From: Collinsella aerofaciens | GTDB lineage: Bacteria; Actinomycetota; Coriobacteriia; Coriobacteriales; Coriobacteriaceae | DNA length: 33,029 bases | Direction: 5' to 3' | Assembly: GCF_015555045.1 (NCBI RefSeq) | Contig: NZ_JADNJQ010000024.1 | Coordinates: forward strand, 1-33,029 | Part shown: piece after piece, positions 1 to 8,010 of the stretch | Layout: the number at the start of each line of letters is the position of its first letter | Numbering within the stretch: position 1 is the first letter of the stretch | Position numbers and translations under genes: made by a program | The notes under the pieces: model-generated | What the model was told of the DNA's origin: nothing | Databases searched by the model: none | The model's input: the letters and a program-made list of their open reading frames with translations, nothing else

Positions 1-1419
1 GGCTACATGTCTCCGGTCGAGTTCAGGGAGGCGGGGCTGTCCCTCCCGGAATCGTCCAAATAGGTGTTGCCAATCCAGTGGTCGGGGTCGTAGTTGATGG
101 GCCTCGACGGCCCGGACGCGGCGTCGTGGACGGCGACCTCCTCGCCGGCCATCCTCACAACGACCTGGCCGCCGGGCATCGCCACGACGCTCACGCGCCG
201 GCCGATGCAGCGCCTGGGCACGGACCACTCCCTGCCGGCGGCCCTGACGAGCATGGTCGGCGGGACGGTCTGGACGCTCACGTCGCCCACCATCGACTCG
301 AGGAGACGGAGGTTCCCGATGGGCCGCAGGCTCTCCTTCTCCCGCATGAACAGCGCGTCGGGCGGCAGGCCGGTGGTGCGGTTCGGCTCAGAGTTTGCCT
401 GGGCCTCGACCCGGGCCACCGCCTCGGCCAGGCCGCCCCACCCGGTGAACTCGCCGCCGTAGGCGAGCAGGCGGTTCAGGAAGCGGTTGGCCGACTCGTC
501 CTTGCCCTTGGTCTGCGGCGAGCGCGGCGCGCAGAGCCTGAGCTCGAAGCCGGCCTCCCGCGCGAACCGCCACGCCCTCTCCTGCCTGGTCCTCCTGCGG
601 CCGGAGACGGTCACCAGGCACGACATGTTGTCCGTGATGCACTCCTCCGGGACGCCGCCGAGGCGGGTGAAGGTGGCGAGCAGGCAGGACAGCAGGTCGT
701 CGAGCGTGCGGCTCCTGACCGGTATGAAGCGGTGCTTCCGGGAGTAGCCGAGCGTCGCGGTGAACACGCTGAACTCGAAGACCTCGCCCTCCGAGTCGAC
801 GAGCCTCATGCCCTCCTTCCAGTCGAACTGCAGCAGTCCATCTGGTAGGCCTCTCCGGGCGCCGTCCTGAAGCGCTGGCCGCGGCAGCCCTGCGGGGCCG
901 CCTGCCGCCTCTTCGCGGGCACGCGGTCCCGGTGCGCGGCGATATAGGTCTTCACCGTGGTGAGGCCGCCGGCGTAGCCCTGGCCGAGCAGCCGCTCGAA
1001 TATCACCTGCGAGTTGGTGACGCCCTTCCGCAGGAGGTCGTCCACCAGGCCGGTGTGGCCGGCGAGCACGCCCGGCGCGGCCCTCCTCCCGCTGTTCCCG
1101 TGGGGCAGGGCCCTGAACCCGTGTGCCCTGACCGTCCTCGCGCGGGAGCGGGTGAGCCCCGTCCTCCTGCAGAACTCCGCGAGGTTGCATGCCTGCGGGT
1201 CGAACCCGTCGCCCTCCTCCGCGGCCATCTCCCGGAGCGCCGCGTCTATAATCTCCTGTAGGTCATCGTGTCTCTCGTTCACCTCAATGGTCCTCCTAAC
1301 GCCGGCGTGTTGGCACCACCAGCGTAGTGGCGGCGGGGAGGCACGGTGGCCATTATTCGGTGACCGGGATTGGTCAAAATAGTTTGACTATTAGCGGCTA
1401 AAATCGCCCGGCGCTAACA
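1..1419 (-). mobile_element. Right part of an IS21-family insertion sequence (left part outside window)
   Basis: The element is recognised from its istA-like transposase, which is read leftwards, and from the non-coding end at about 1298-1419. Read on the minus strand, that end starts TGTTAGCG, and IS21-family ends typically begin with TG. It contains internal short repeats, including GTCAAAATAGTTTGAC (a 6-bp inverted repeat) near 1373-1388. The outer boundary at 1419 is inferred: beyond it the sequence turns AT-rich and continues the reading frame of a radical-SAM gene. The istA stop (TAG, 3-5) overlaps an ATG at 6-8 on the minus strand, so an istB helper ATPase gene probably starts there and runs out of the window. 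The target-site duplication cannot be checked because the other end is missing. Confidence 0.75.
3..1282 (-). pseudogene. istA: IS21-family transposase IstA, frameshifted
   Basis: DDE-type integrase-core transposase of the IS21 family. It starts at GTG 1282 with AGGAGGA at 1291-1297. The first frame (1282 to about 840) holds the helical DNA-binding N-terminus and ends just after the first catalytic region, with PGEAYQMD. The second frame (about 845 to 3) continues from QFDWKEGM through TDNM (second Asp) and KGKDESANRF (Glu) to the C-terminal domain. The frames meet at 833-850, where GACTG occurs twice 9 bases apart. Deleting one repeat plus the spacer (14 nt) would give QMDWKEGM, and adding one base would give QMDWLQFDWKEG. 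Either repair restores a full-length IstA of about 420 residues. The break is an inactivating mutation, a sequencing error or, less likely, a programmed shift, since no slippery heptamer is visible. Confidence 0.8.
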
Positions 1420-1451
1420 AAGAAGAATGTCCATCTGTTAAACACGTCTCA

Positions 1452-3149
1452 TTGGGCGGCAATTACATTACTCGTTTAGCAGATGACTGCATGAAAGAAT
1501 GGCATCCCTTTTTTGAATACATTGATTCGATAATGATGTATGACGGCGAAGAGCCGCTTGCACGTCTTCTTGAGGCTCTTGACTCTGGTGATGACAATCT
1601 CGACTGTGTTCCAAACCTTTGCCATGCTAAAGGTGGAAAGATATATAAAAACCATCGGATTGAGCAAACATTTATCAACGATACAGTTCCCGATTTCGAT
1701 GGCTTCGCCCTTTCTAAATACTTCATGCCTGAGTTAATATTGCCGGTTTATTCTTCTAGGCAGTGTTTTAATCATTGCGCCTTCTGCACCATTCCCGGTG
1801 CTACCGGTGGTTGTTACCGAAAGATGCCTATATCGAGAGTATTTGAAATAATGTGTCGGTTAAATGAAAAATACGGCACGAGAGTTTTCTCTTTTGTGGA
1901 TGAAACATTCGAAGGCAAAAGAATGGAGCAACTCGCGGATGAAATAAACGCATCGGGAAAAACGTTTTTCTGGCATGGAGAAACGAGGTTCTCTCCAACC
2001 CTAAGTACAGACGTTTTCAACAAGATATACCAAAGTGGATGTAGGCAGATTCAGTTTGGCCTCGAGTCATACAACCAAAGAGTTCTTGATCTAATGAAGA
2101 AGAACACGAGAGTTGATTGGATTGATCGCAATATCCATGATTGTCTCAATGCGGGTATTCCTGTTCATCTATTCTTTATGATTGGCTTTCCGACCGAAAC
2201 TAAAGAAGAGGCTCTGAACACCTTAGCTTATACAGAGAATGTTTTGAATTATTCAAAACAGGTATGTGGTGTTCCATATTCCACGAGAGGATTTACGAAT
2301 TTTGGTCTCGTTATGGGGTCGGATGTTTGGAATCATCCCGATAAGTATGGTGTCTCTGTAATGCCGAAGTCCCAATATGAGGATTTGCGCCTCGAAGTGG
2401 ATTATGTTTCAGGCACTGGTTTAACTTTAAATGAAGCAAAATCCTTATCTGATGAGCATCATATTGATTTTTATATGCAAGAAGTCATAAACGGTAGCGA
2501 CACAATTGACTTGCCCCAGCGGCTTCATATTTCAGAGGTGACCTGGATCCTAGATTCTATTCACGCTGTCAGGTATAAGGGACATTTGACCAAAGTAAAG
2601 CGACGGCTGACTAGTCTAAATCCAGCTGATCGAATCTGGCTGGATTCCAAGACCTCTGTCGTGCTCGTTGAGCCATTTGCCTACTTCTATAATTCTGAAT
2701 ACCATCATGTCTATGCTGTTTCCCAGTTGGTATACCTTAAGTTGGCCCGTTTATTGGAGGCCGATTGTAGCATTTCTCTTATCCTTGATCAGGGCGATCT
2801 CGAGCTGACAAGGGCGATAGAAGAACTGTTGCATTATGGATTGCTGAATACAAATATCGATGCCGATTATGTAATGCACGATAATGGTTTTCAATTGGTT
2901 AAAAGTTCGTTTGTGAAAGAAGTCGGACGCTCAAAAGAGGGGTTAAGAGTACTGCTGAGTTGTGCCACCCATAGAATGTGTGCGGTTAATGATTTTTCGT
3001 TCGCTTTGCTTTCGTTGTTTGAAAAGCCGATTACTAAGAACGAGGTGCGCGACATTTTGAAAAAAGAGGGACTATCGGCAAGCGAGGAGCAATTAAACAA
3101 GTTGGTTGATAATTGCATGAAAGCAGATATACTACAATTGATTAGATAG
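1452..3149 (+). CDS. Radical SAM protein with lost N-terminus (B12-binding type), putative peptide maturase
   Basis: Radical SAM enzyme with CFNHCAFC (CX3CX2C, residues about 105-112) for the 4Fe-4S cluster. Family-typical core strands follow (FSFVDETFEG, IQFGLESYNQRVL, FFMIGFPTET). Before the cluster, GGNYITRL and YDGEEPLARLLEAL match the end of the cobalamin-binding Rossmann fold and linker found in B12-dependent radical SAM proteins. The frame stays open upstream of the TTG at 1452 as far as the IS21 end at about 1419, so the true start and most of the B12 domain have been cut off by the insertion; TTG 1452 has no ribosome binding site. The C-terminal 180 residues look like two winged-helix-like units, which could bind a leader peptide. 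The gene is visibly AT-richer than its neighbours, suggesting transfer. A tiny gene follows after 13 bases. The substrate is unknown. Confidence 0.75.
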   Translation: MGGNYITRLADDCMKEWHPFFEYIDSIMMYDGEEPLARLLEALDSGDDNLDCVPNLCHAKGGKIYKNHRIEQTFINDTVPDFDGFALSKYFMPELILPVYSSRQCFNHCAFCTIPGATGGCYRKMPISRVFEIMCRLNEKYGTRVFSFVDETFEGKRMEQLADEINASGKTFFWHGETRFSPTLSTDVFNKIYQSGCRQIQFGLESYNQRVLDLMKKNTRVDWIDRNIHDCLNAGIPVHLFFMIGFPTETKEEALNTLAYTENVLNYSKQVCGVPYSTRGFTNFGLVMGSDVWNHPDKYGVSVMPKSQYEDLRLEVDYVSGTGLTLNEAKSLSDEHHIDFYMQEVINGSDTIDLPQRLHISEVTWILDSIHAVRYKGHLTKVKRRLTSLNPADRIWLDSKTSVVLVEPFAYFYNSEYHHVYAVSQLVYLKLARLLEADCSISLILDQGDLELTRAIEELLHYGLLNTNIDADYVMHDNGFQLVKSSFVKEVGRSKEGLRVLLSCATHRMCAVNDFSFALLSLFEKPITKNEVRDILKKEGLSASEEQLNKLVDNCMKADILQLIR

Positions 3150-3162
3150 AGGAGGTTTCTGC

Positions 3163-3273
3163 ATGGACGTTATTAACAAAGATCTCTTGGAGCAACTGAA
3201 AGAGTTTCAGGAAGAGGGCGTCGTGGTAGAAGTGTTCGACTTTGAGGACTACATGGATAAATTCTGCCATTAG
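3163..3273 (+). CDS. 36-aa acidic peptide, candidate RiPP precursor
   Basis: A 36-codon reading frame, ATG 3163 to TAG 3273, preceded by GAGGAGG at 3149-3155 with 7 bases of spacing, the strongest ribosome binding site in this region. It lies 13 bases after the radical SAM stop and is closed by a terminator, so the two form one transcription unit. The first two thirds are leader-like and acidic (LLEQLKEFQEEGVVVEVF). The end, FDFEDYMDKFCH, carries aromatic residues and a single Cys as penultimate residue. Small genes next to radical SAM enzymes are often precursors of ribosomally made, modified peptides. That role is inferred from position and size; I do not recognise a named family. Confidence 0.6.
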   Translation: MDVINKDLLEQLKEFQEEGVVVEVFDFEDYMDKFCH

Positions 3274-3297
3274 TTTCGGAATTTACTCGCCTCGCTT

Positions 3298-3331
3298 AAA
3301 GGAGAAGTCGATTATCGATTTCTCCTTTTTT
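3298..3331 (+). terminator. Rho-independent terminator after the peptide gene
   Basis: AAAGGAGAAGTCGA pairs with TCGATTTCTCCTTT around a TTA loop (one G.T pair), followed by a T tract. It ends the radical SAM/peptide unit. Confidence 0.9.
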
Positions 3332-3372
3332 AATTAAAGATATTTTTGAAATACATGCTCTTAGCACAGGTT

Positions 3373-3392
3373 GGCCTCTCAGTAAACTGGGA
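3373..3392 (+). other. Short hairpin in the nadE upstream region
   Basis: CCTCTCAGTA and AACTGGGAGG form a 9- to 10-bp stem with almost no loop, about 70 bases before the nadE reading frame. No T tract follows. It could be a leader structure; no known riboswitch class is recognised. Confidence 0.3.
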
Positions 3393-3461
3393 GGTTGCTT
3401 TGGCTAGTTAGAGATATGTGAACGTCCGTTAGACTGAATCTCAGGGTAGAAGGGGCCTCCA

Positions 3462-5462
3462 GTGTCCAGATCAACAAGGCAATGCTGCGTTTCGGCTAAT
3501 AAGAACGATGGCTTTTTGCGTGTGGCGGCGGCTTCGCCGCGGATTCGCGTGGCCGATGTCGAGGGCAATGCCGAGGTTGCACTGGCGGCTGTTCGCGCGG
3601 CTGCCGAGCGCGGCGTTCGCGCGCTGGTGCTGCCCGAGCTCAACTTGTGCGGCTATACCGCGGCCGATCTGTTCCATAACCGCACATTACTGCATGCCTG
3701 CGAGGCTGCTTTGGTGCATATCCTCGATGAGACTCGTGAGCTGCCGATTGTCTTTACCATCGGTCTTCCCGTTGCAGTTGCCGAGAATATCTACAACTGC
3801 GCCGCCGTGTGCTGCGCGGGCGAGCTTTTGGGCCTCACGGCCAAGAAGTATCTGCCCAACTATGGCGAGTTCTACGAGCGCCGCTGGTTTGCTCCGGCGC
3901 CTGCGGATCCCGTGTGGGTTGAATTTGCCGGTCAGGGTCCGGTTCCGCTGGGTTCGGGGCTTATCTACCGTTGCTGTGATGAGGGTGCCGAGGATATGGT
4001 GCTGGGCGTTGAGGTCTGCGAGGACCTGTGGGTGCCGGCGCCGCCTTCGACCGAGATGGCGCTTGCCGGTGCGACGGTGATTCTCAACCCGTCGGCTTCG
4101 GACGAAATCATCGGTAAGGCAGACTATCGCCGCAGCCTTATCTCCAATCAGAGCGCACGCCTGTACTGTGCCTATGCCTATGCAGACGCGAGCGAGGGCG
4201 AGTCCACGACCGACATGGTCTTTGCGGGCGAGAACCTCGTCTACGAAAACGGCTCTAAGCTCGCCGCCACCAAACTGCTTTCCTGCGATATGACCGTCGC
4301 CAATGTTGACCTCGACCGTCTGGTTGCCGAGCGCCGCCGCTCGACGACGTGGACGCGCGCGGACGATGCGCCGGAGGCCACAACCGTTGAATTTTCGTTT
4401 GAGGGCGTGCTGGCAGGCGAGCCTGTCCTGCGCGATGCACTCGACATTGACCGTGTCTTCCCCCGTGCTCCCTTTGTGCCGGCTGACCATGGCGACCTGG
4501 CCGAGCGTTGCGAGACGATCCTCGATCTGCAGACTGCGGGCCTCAAGACCCGCCTTGCCCACACAGGTACCAAGGCTGCGGTCATCGGCCTTTCGGGCGG
4601 CTTGGACTCCACGCTGGCTCTGCTTGTGACCGTGCGCGCCTTCGATGCACTGGGGCTGCCGCACACCGGTATCACGGCCGTGTCCATGCCCGGCTTTGGC
4701 ACCACGCACCGCACCAAGTCCAATGCCGAGTCGCTTGCCCGCGACCTGGGTGTGAGCTTCCGCGAGGTTTCGATCCACGCGGCTGTGGAACAGCACTTCA
4801 AGGACATTGAGCACGATCCGACCGTGCAGGACGTGACCTACGAGAACAGCCAGGCCCGCGAGCGCACGCAGATTCTGATGGATCTGGCCAACCAGGCTGG
4901 CGGTTTTGTCATTGGCACGGGCGACCTGTCGGAGCTGGCGCTCGGCTGGGCTACCTATAACGGCGACCACATGAGCATGTACGCCGTCAACGCGAGCGTA
5001 CCCAAGACGCTCGTGCGTCACTTGGTGTGCTATGCCGCCGATGTCTTTGGCGGGCGTATTGCCGAGGTCTTGCTCGATATCCTCGATACGCCGGTGTCCC
5101 CCGAGCTTCTGCCGCCCACGGGCGACGGCGAGATTGCACAGAAGACCGAGGATTTGGTGGGGCCGTACGAGCTGCACGATTACTTCCTCTATTACCTGCT
5201 GCGTTTTGGCTTTGAGCCGGGCAAGATCTACCGCATGGCGCTCAAGAGCTTCGAGGGCGTCTACGACGCCAAGACCGTCCACACGTGGTTGCGTACGTTC
5301 TATCGTCGCTTCTTTGCCCAACAGTTTAAGCGCAGCTGCCTGCCCGATGGTCCCAAGGTGGGCTCGGTGACGCTCAGTCCGCGCGGCGATTGGCGTATGC
5401 CGAGTGACGCCAGCTCGCGTTTGTGGCTTGCGCAGATCGACGCGCTCAATCCAGTTGACTAA
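3462..5462 (+). CDS. nadE: Glutamine-dependent NAD(+) synthetase
   Basis: Last step of NAD synthesis: amidates deamido-NAD using ATP and ammonia drawn from glutamine. Residues 20-310 are a nitrilase-type glutaminase domain with the catalytic triad visible: Glu59 in LVLPELNL, Lys128 before YLPNYGEFYERRWF, and Cys186 in GVEVCEDLW. Residues about 360-640 are the synthetase domain, with the PP-loop SGGLDS (378-383) and the later GTGDLSELALGW. At about 666 residues it has the usual size of the two-domain form. The start is uncertain: GTG 3462 has AAGGGG 8 bases upstream, but family similarity begins only at about residue 18 (FLRVAAASPRI), and the first ATG nearby is out of frame. It stands alone, followed by a terminator. 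Confidence 0.93.
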   Translation: MSRSTRQCCVSANKNDGFLRVAAASPRIRVADVEGNAEVALAAVRAAAERGVRALVLPELNLCGYTAADLFHNRTLLHACEAALVHILDETRELPIVFTIGLPVAVAENIYNCAAVCCAGELLGLTAKKYLPNYGEFYERRWFAPAPADPVWVEFAGQGPVPLGSGLIYRCCDEGAEDMVLGVEVCEDLWVPAPPSTEMALAGATVILNPSASDEIIGKADYRRSLISNQSARLYCAYAYADASEGESTTDMVFAGENLVYENGSKLAATKLLSCDMTVANVDLDRLVAERRRSTTWTRADDAPEATTVEFSFEGVLAGEPVLRDALDIDRVFPRAPFVPADHGDLAERCETILDLQTAGLKTRLAHTGTKAAVIGLSGGLDSTLALLVTVRAFDALGLPHTGITAVSMPGFGTTHRTKSNAESLARDLGVSFREVSIHAAVEQHFKDIEHDPTVQDVTYENSQARERTQILMDLANQAGGFVIGTGDLSELALGWATYNGDHMSMYAVNASVPKTLVRHLVCYAADVFGGRIAEVLLDILDTPVSPELLPPTGDGEIAQKTEDLVGPYELHDYFLYYLLRFGFEPGKIYRMALKSFEGVYDAKTVHTWLRTFYRRFFAQQFKRSCLPDGPKVGSVTLSPRGDWRMPSDASSRLWLAQIDALNPVD

Positions 5463-5530
5463 GGTTGGCTAAATTGAACCAATACGGGGGTTGCAAGCGT
5501 TACACTTTTGCAATCTGATGGCCCGTATCG

Positions 5531-5562
5531 CGCGGCGCTCTTGTCGGAGCGCCGCGTTTTTT
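5531..5562 (+). terminator. Rho-independent terminator after nadE
   Basis: CGCGGCGCTC and GAGCGCCGCG form a perfect 10-bp stem followed by six Ts, 68 bases after the nadE stop and just before the aminotransferase ribosome binding site. It could also act as an attenuator for the next gene. Confidence 0.8.
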
Positions 5563-5580
5563 ATATCGAAAGGTGGCACC

Positions 5581-6744
5581 ATGCAGGCATCGCAGCGTCT
5601 CGACCGCTTTGGCGCGGAGGTCTTCGCCTCGCTCAACAACAAGCTTCTCGCGCTGAAGGCTCAGGGCAAGACCATTTACAACATGAGCGTGGGCACGCCC
5701 GACTTTAAGCCGTACGACCATGTGGTCGAGGCGCTCACGCAAGCAGCCCAAGATCCCGAGATGTGGAAGTATGCCCTGCGTGACCTGCCCGAACTCAAGC
5801 AGGCCGTGTGCGATTACTATGAGCGTCGCTTTGGCGTTTCGAGCATTACGCCGTCCATGGTGCAGTCGTGCAACGGCACGCAGGAGGGCGTGGGCCATTT
5901 GGGCCTGGCCCTGCTCGATCCGGGCGACACTATTTTGGTTCCCGATCCGTGCTACCCGGTCTTTGAGGCGGGTGCCAAGATCGCCGATGCCAAGCTCGAA
6001 TACTATCCGCTGGTTGCCGAGCATAATTACCTGCCCTATGTGGCGGGTATCGATCCCGAGGTGGCCGATCGTGCCAAGTATATGATCGTGTCGCTGCCCG
6101 CCAACCCGGTGGGCTCGGTGGGCACGCCCGAGGTCTACGAGGAGATCATCGCTTTCGCCCGCGAGCACGACCTGCTGATCGTCCATGACAACGCGTACTC
6201 CGACATCGTGTTCGACGGCGAGCCGGGTGGTAGCTTCTTGCAGTATCCCGGTGCGCTCGAGGTGGGTGTGGAGTTCTTCTCGCTTTCCAAGTCGTTTAAC
6301 GTCACCGGTGCCCGCATTGGCTTTTTGGTCGGTCGCGAGGACGTGGTCTCGGCCTTTGCCAAGCTGCGTGGTCAGATCGACTTTGGTATGTTTTTCCCGA
6401 TCCAGAAGGCCGCCATCGCGTGCCTGAACGGTCCGCGCGATGAGGTCGAGGCGCAGCGTCTGAAGTACCAGGAGCGCCGCGACGCCCTGTGCGACGGTCT
6501 TGAGGGCCTGGGCTGGGAGCGTCCCAACGCGCATGGCTCTATGTTTGTGTGGGCCAAGCTTCCCGGTGGTCGCACCGATTCTATGGCGTTTTGCGAGGAG
6601 CTCATGGAGAAGGCCGGCGTTGTGGTGACGCCGGGCGCGAGCTTTGGTCCTTCGGGCGAGGGGCACGTGCGCATGGCGCTGGTTCTGCCACCCGATCAGA
6701 TTGCTTTGGCTGTCGAGGCCATTCGCGAGGCGGGCCTGTATTAG
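5581..6744 (+). CDS. Class I/II pyridoxal-phosphate aminotransferase
   Basis: Fold-type I aminotransferase of 387 residues. The start is ATG 5581, with AAAGGTGG ending 6 bases upstream; upstream in-frame codons lie in the terminator. The cofactor lysine is in SLSKSFNVTG (Lys237), with the substrate-binding region PANPVG and the aspartate of HDNAYSDIVF before it. The sequence resembles the group that includes LL-DAP and N-acetyl-DAP aminotransferases and aspartate/alanine aminotransferases; the exact substrate cannot be read from sequence. The window has an acetyl-DAP route (dapH and an M20 deacetylase) but no other aminotransferase, so this enzyme could supply the N-acetyl-DAP amination step. 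That assignment is inferred, since the gene is 5 kb from the dap operon. Confidence 0.88.
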   Translation: MQASQRLDRFGAEVFASLNNKLLALKAQGKTIYNMSVGTPDFKPYDHVVEALTQAAQDPEMWKYALRDLPELKQAVCDYYERRFGVSSITPSMVQSCNGTQEGVGHLGLALLDPGDTILVPDPCYPVFEAGAKIADAKLEYYPLVAEHNYLPYVAGIDPEVADRAKYMIVSLPANPVGSVGTPEVYEEIIAFAREHDLLIVHDNAYSDIVFDGEPGGSFLQYPGALEVGVEFFSLSKSFNVTGARIGFLVGREDVVSAFAKLRGQIDFGMFFPIQKAAIACLNGPRDEVEAQRLKYQERRDALCDGLEGLGWERPNAHGSMFVWAKLPGGRTDSMAFCEELMEKAGVVVTPGASFGPSGEGHVRMALVLPPDQIALAVEAIREAGLY

Positions 6745-6888
6745 AAAGCTATTTCGCCTCGTCAATAGCTCGAAACCGATTTCGTGCAGTTATTTTACGA
6801 ATCCTGCAAACAATTTCGGTAAACGGTCGATTTTTGGCTGCGAATAGGAGCATAATCAAAGTCCCGATTGGATGTATTGGGATTACGG

Positions 6889-6922
6889 CAAGCCGCTCGG
6901 GTCGTTCCCGGGCGGCTTGTTT
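6889..6922 (+). terminator. Strong hairpin between aminotransferase and ldh
   Basis: CAAGCCGCTCGGG pairs with CCCGGGCGGCTTG around TCGTT (13 bp, one T.G pair), followed by only a short T-rich run. It may end the aminotransferase transcript or be a leader hairpin of ldh, whose ATG is 24 bases downstream. Confidence 0.55.
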
Positions 6923-6945
6923 GTGGAGTGAGATGGGAGTTTCTA

Positions 6946-7896
6946 ATGGTTAACGAGAAGAAGGTCGCTATTGTCGGCTGCGGTTTCGTCGGTTCGTCTT
7001 CGGCGTTCGCGCTGATGCAGAGTGGTCTGTTCTCCGAGATGGTCCTCATCGACGTGGACAAGAACCGCGCCGAGGGTGAGGCCCTGGATATCGCGCACGG
7101 CATGACGTTTGCCGAGCCGATGAAGATCTATGCCGGCGATTATTCCGATGTCGCCGACGCCGCCATGATCGTCGTCACCGCTGGCGCTGCCCAGAAGCCC
7201 GGTGAGACCCGCCTGGACCTGGTCAACAAGAACGTCAATATCTTTAAGTCCATTATCCCCGAGATTAAGAAGTCTGGCTTTGACGGCATTCTGCTCATCG
7301 TCTCCAACCCGGTCGATGTTCTGACCTATGCCGCCATCAAGATGTCCGGCCTGCCCGAGGGCCATGTCATCGGCTCCGGCACCGTGCTCGACACTGGCCG
7401 TCTGCAGCAGATGCTTGGTGCCCACGTTGAGGTTGACCCGCGCGATGTCCAGGCCTATGTCATGGGTGAGCACGGCGATTCCGAGTTTGTCGCTTGGTCC
7501 AGCGCTCAGGTTGCCGGCGTACCGCTGAACACCTTCTGCGAGCTTCACGGCCACCTGGAGCACGAGGCCGCCGAGAAGCGCATCGCTGAGGACGTCAAGA
7601 ACTCCGCCTACACCATCATCGAGAAGAAGCACGCTACCTACTACGGCGTCGCCATGGCCGTCAAGCGCATCTGCACTGCCGTCATGCGCGATGAGCAGAC
7701 CGTTCTGCCCGTCTCCTCACTCATGGTGGGCGAGTATGGCCTGTCCGATCTTGCCATCTCCATGCCGACCGTCGTTGGCCGCGACGGCGTTGTCTGCCGC
7801 GTCCCCGTGCCGCTGAACGATGACGAGCAGCATGAGCTCACCGCCTCCGCCAAGGCCCTCAAGGACATCATCGACAGCGTCGACTTTTCCTGCTAA
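6946..7896 (+). CDS. ldh: L-lactate dehydrogenase
   Basis: Reduces pyruvate to L-lactate with NADH, regenerating NAD during fermentation; cytoplasmic tetramer in this family. 316 residues. The start is ATG 6946 with GGGAG 7 bases upstream; in-frame sequence upstream lies in the leader hairpin. The N-terminal Rossmann fold shows VAIVGCGFVGSSSAF, and Asp in LIDVDKNRAEG selects NAD. GETRLDL carries the mobile-loop arginines, SNPVDVLTY follows, and the catalytic His176 sits in MGEHGDSEFVAW. Malate dehydrogenase is a less likely alternative. Single gene with its own terminator. Confidence 0.95.
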   Translation: MVNEKKVAIVGCGFVGSSSAFALMQSGLFSEMVLIDVDKNRAEGEALDIAHGMTFAEPMKIYAGDYSDVADAAMIVVTAGAAQKPGETRLDLVNKNVNIFKSIIPEIKKSGFDGILLIVSNPVDVLTYAAIKMSGLPEGHVIGSGTVLDTGRLQQMLGAHVEVDPRDVQAYVMGEHGDSEFVAWSSAQVAGVPLNTFCELHGHLEHEAAEKRIAEDVKNSAYTIIEKKHATYYGVAMAVKRICTAVMRDEQTVLPVSSLMVGEYGLSDLAISMPTVVGRDGVVCRVPVPLNDDEQHELTASAKALKDIIDSVDFSC

Positions 7897-7927
7897 ATCA
7901 AGCTCTTTTGGGCAACAGGCTACAATG

Positions 7928-7963
7928 AAAGGCGTCCGGGCTCCACGGCCCGGGCGCCTTTTT
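7928..7963 (+). terminator. Rho-independent terminator after ldh
   Basis: AAAGGCGTCCGGGC pairs with GCCCGGGCGCCTTT, followed by Ts; it begins 32 bases after the ldh stop and runs directly into the left copy of the REP-like repeat. Confidence 0.9.
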
Positions 7964-7990
7964 GGTGCAAGGGGGTCAGGTTACTTTGCA
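7962..7990 (+). repeat. REP-like palindromic repeat, left copy
   Basis: A 29-base sequence beginning TTGGTGCAAGGGGGTCAGG. It matches the reverse complement of 9179-9207 with a single difference (T versus C at the central GGTC/GGCC). The two copies point inwards around the gene at 8011-9171. Confidence 0.85.
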
Positions 7991-8010
7991 TCATTGATGA
8001 TGGGAGAGGC

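Noticed and set aside
3355-3411. 18-codon frame in front of nadE
   Set aside because: No ribosome binding site, and it overlaps the hairpin at 3373-3392.
3687-5321. 544-codon minus-strand frame opposite nadE, and similar long frames opposite the aminotransferase (5500-6765), ATP-grasp ligase (22310-23902) and C69 gene (28074-29525, plus strand)
   Set aside because: They mirror GC-rich codon bias of well-recognised genes on the other strand, show no family motifs and lack ribosome binding sites.
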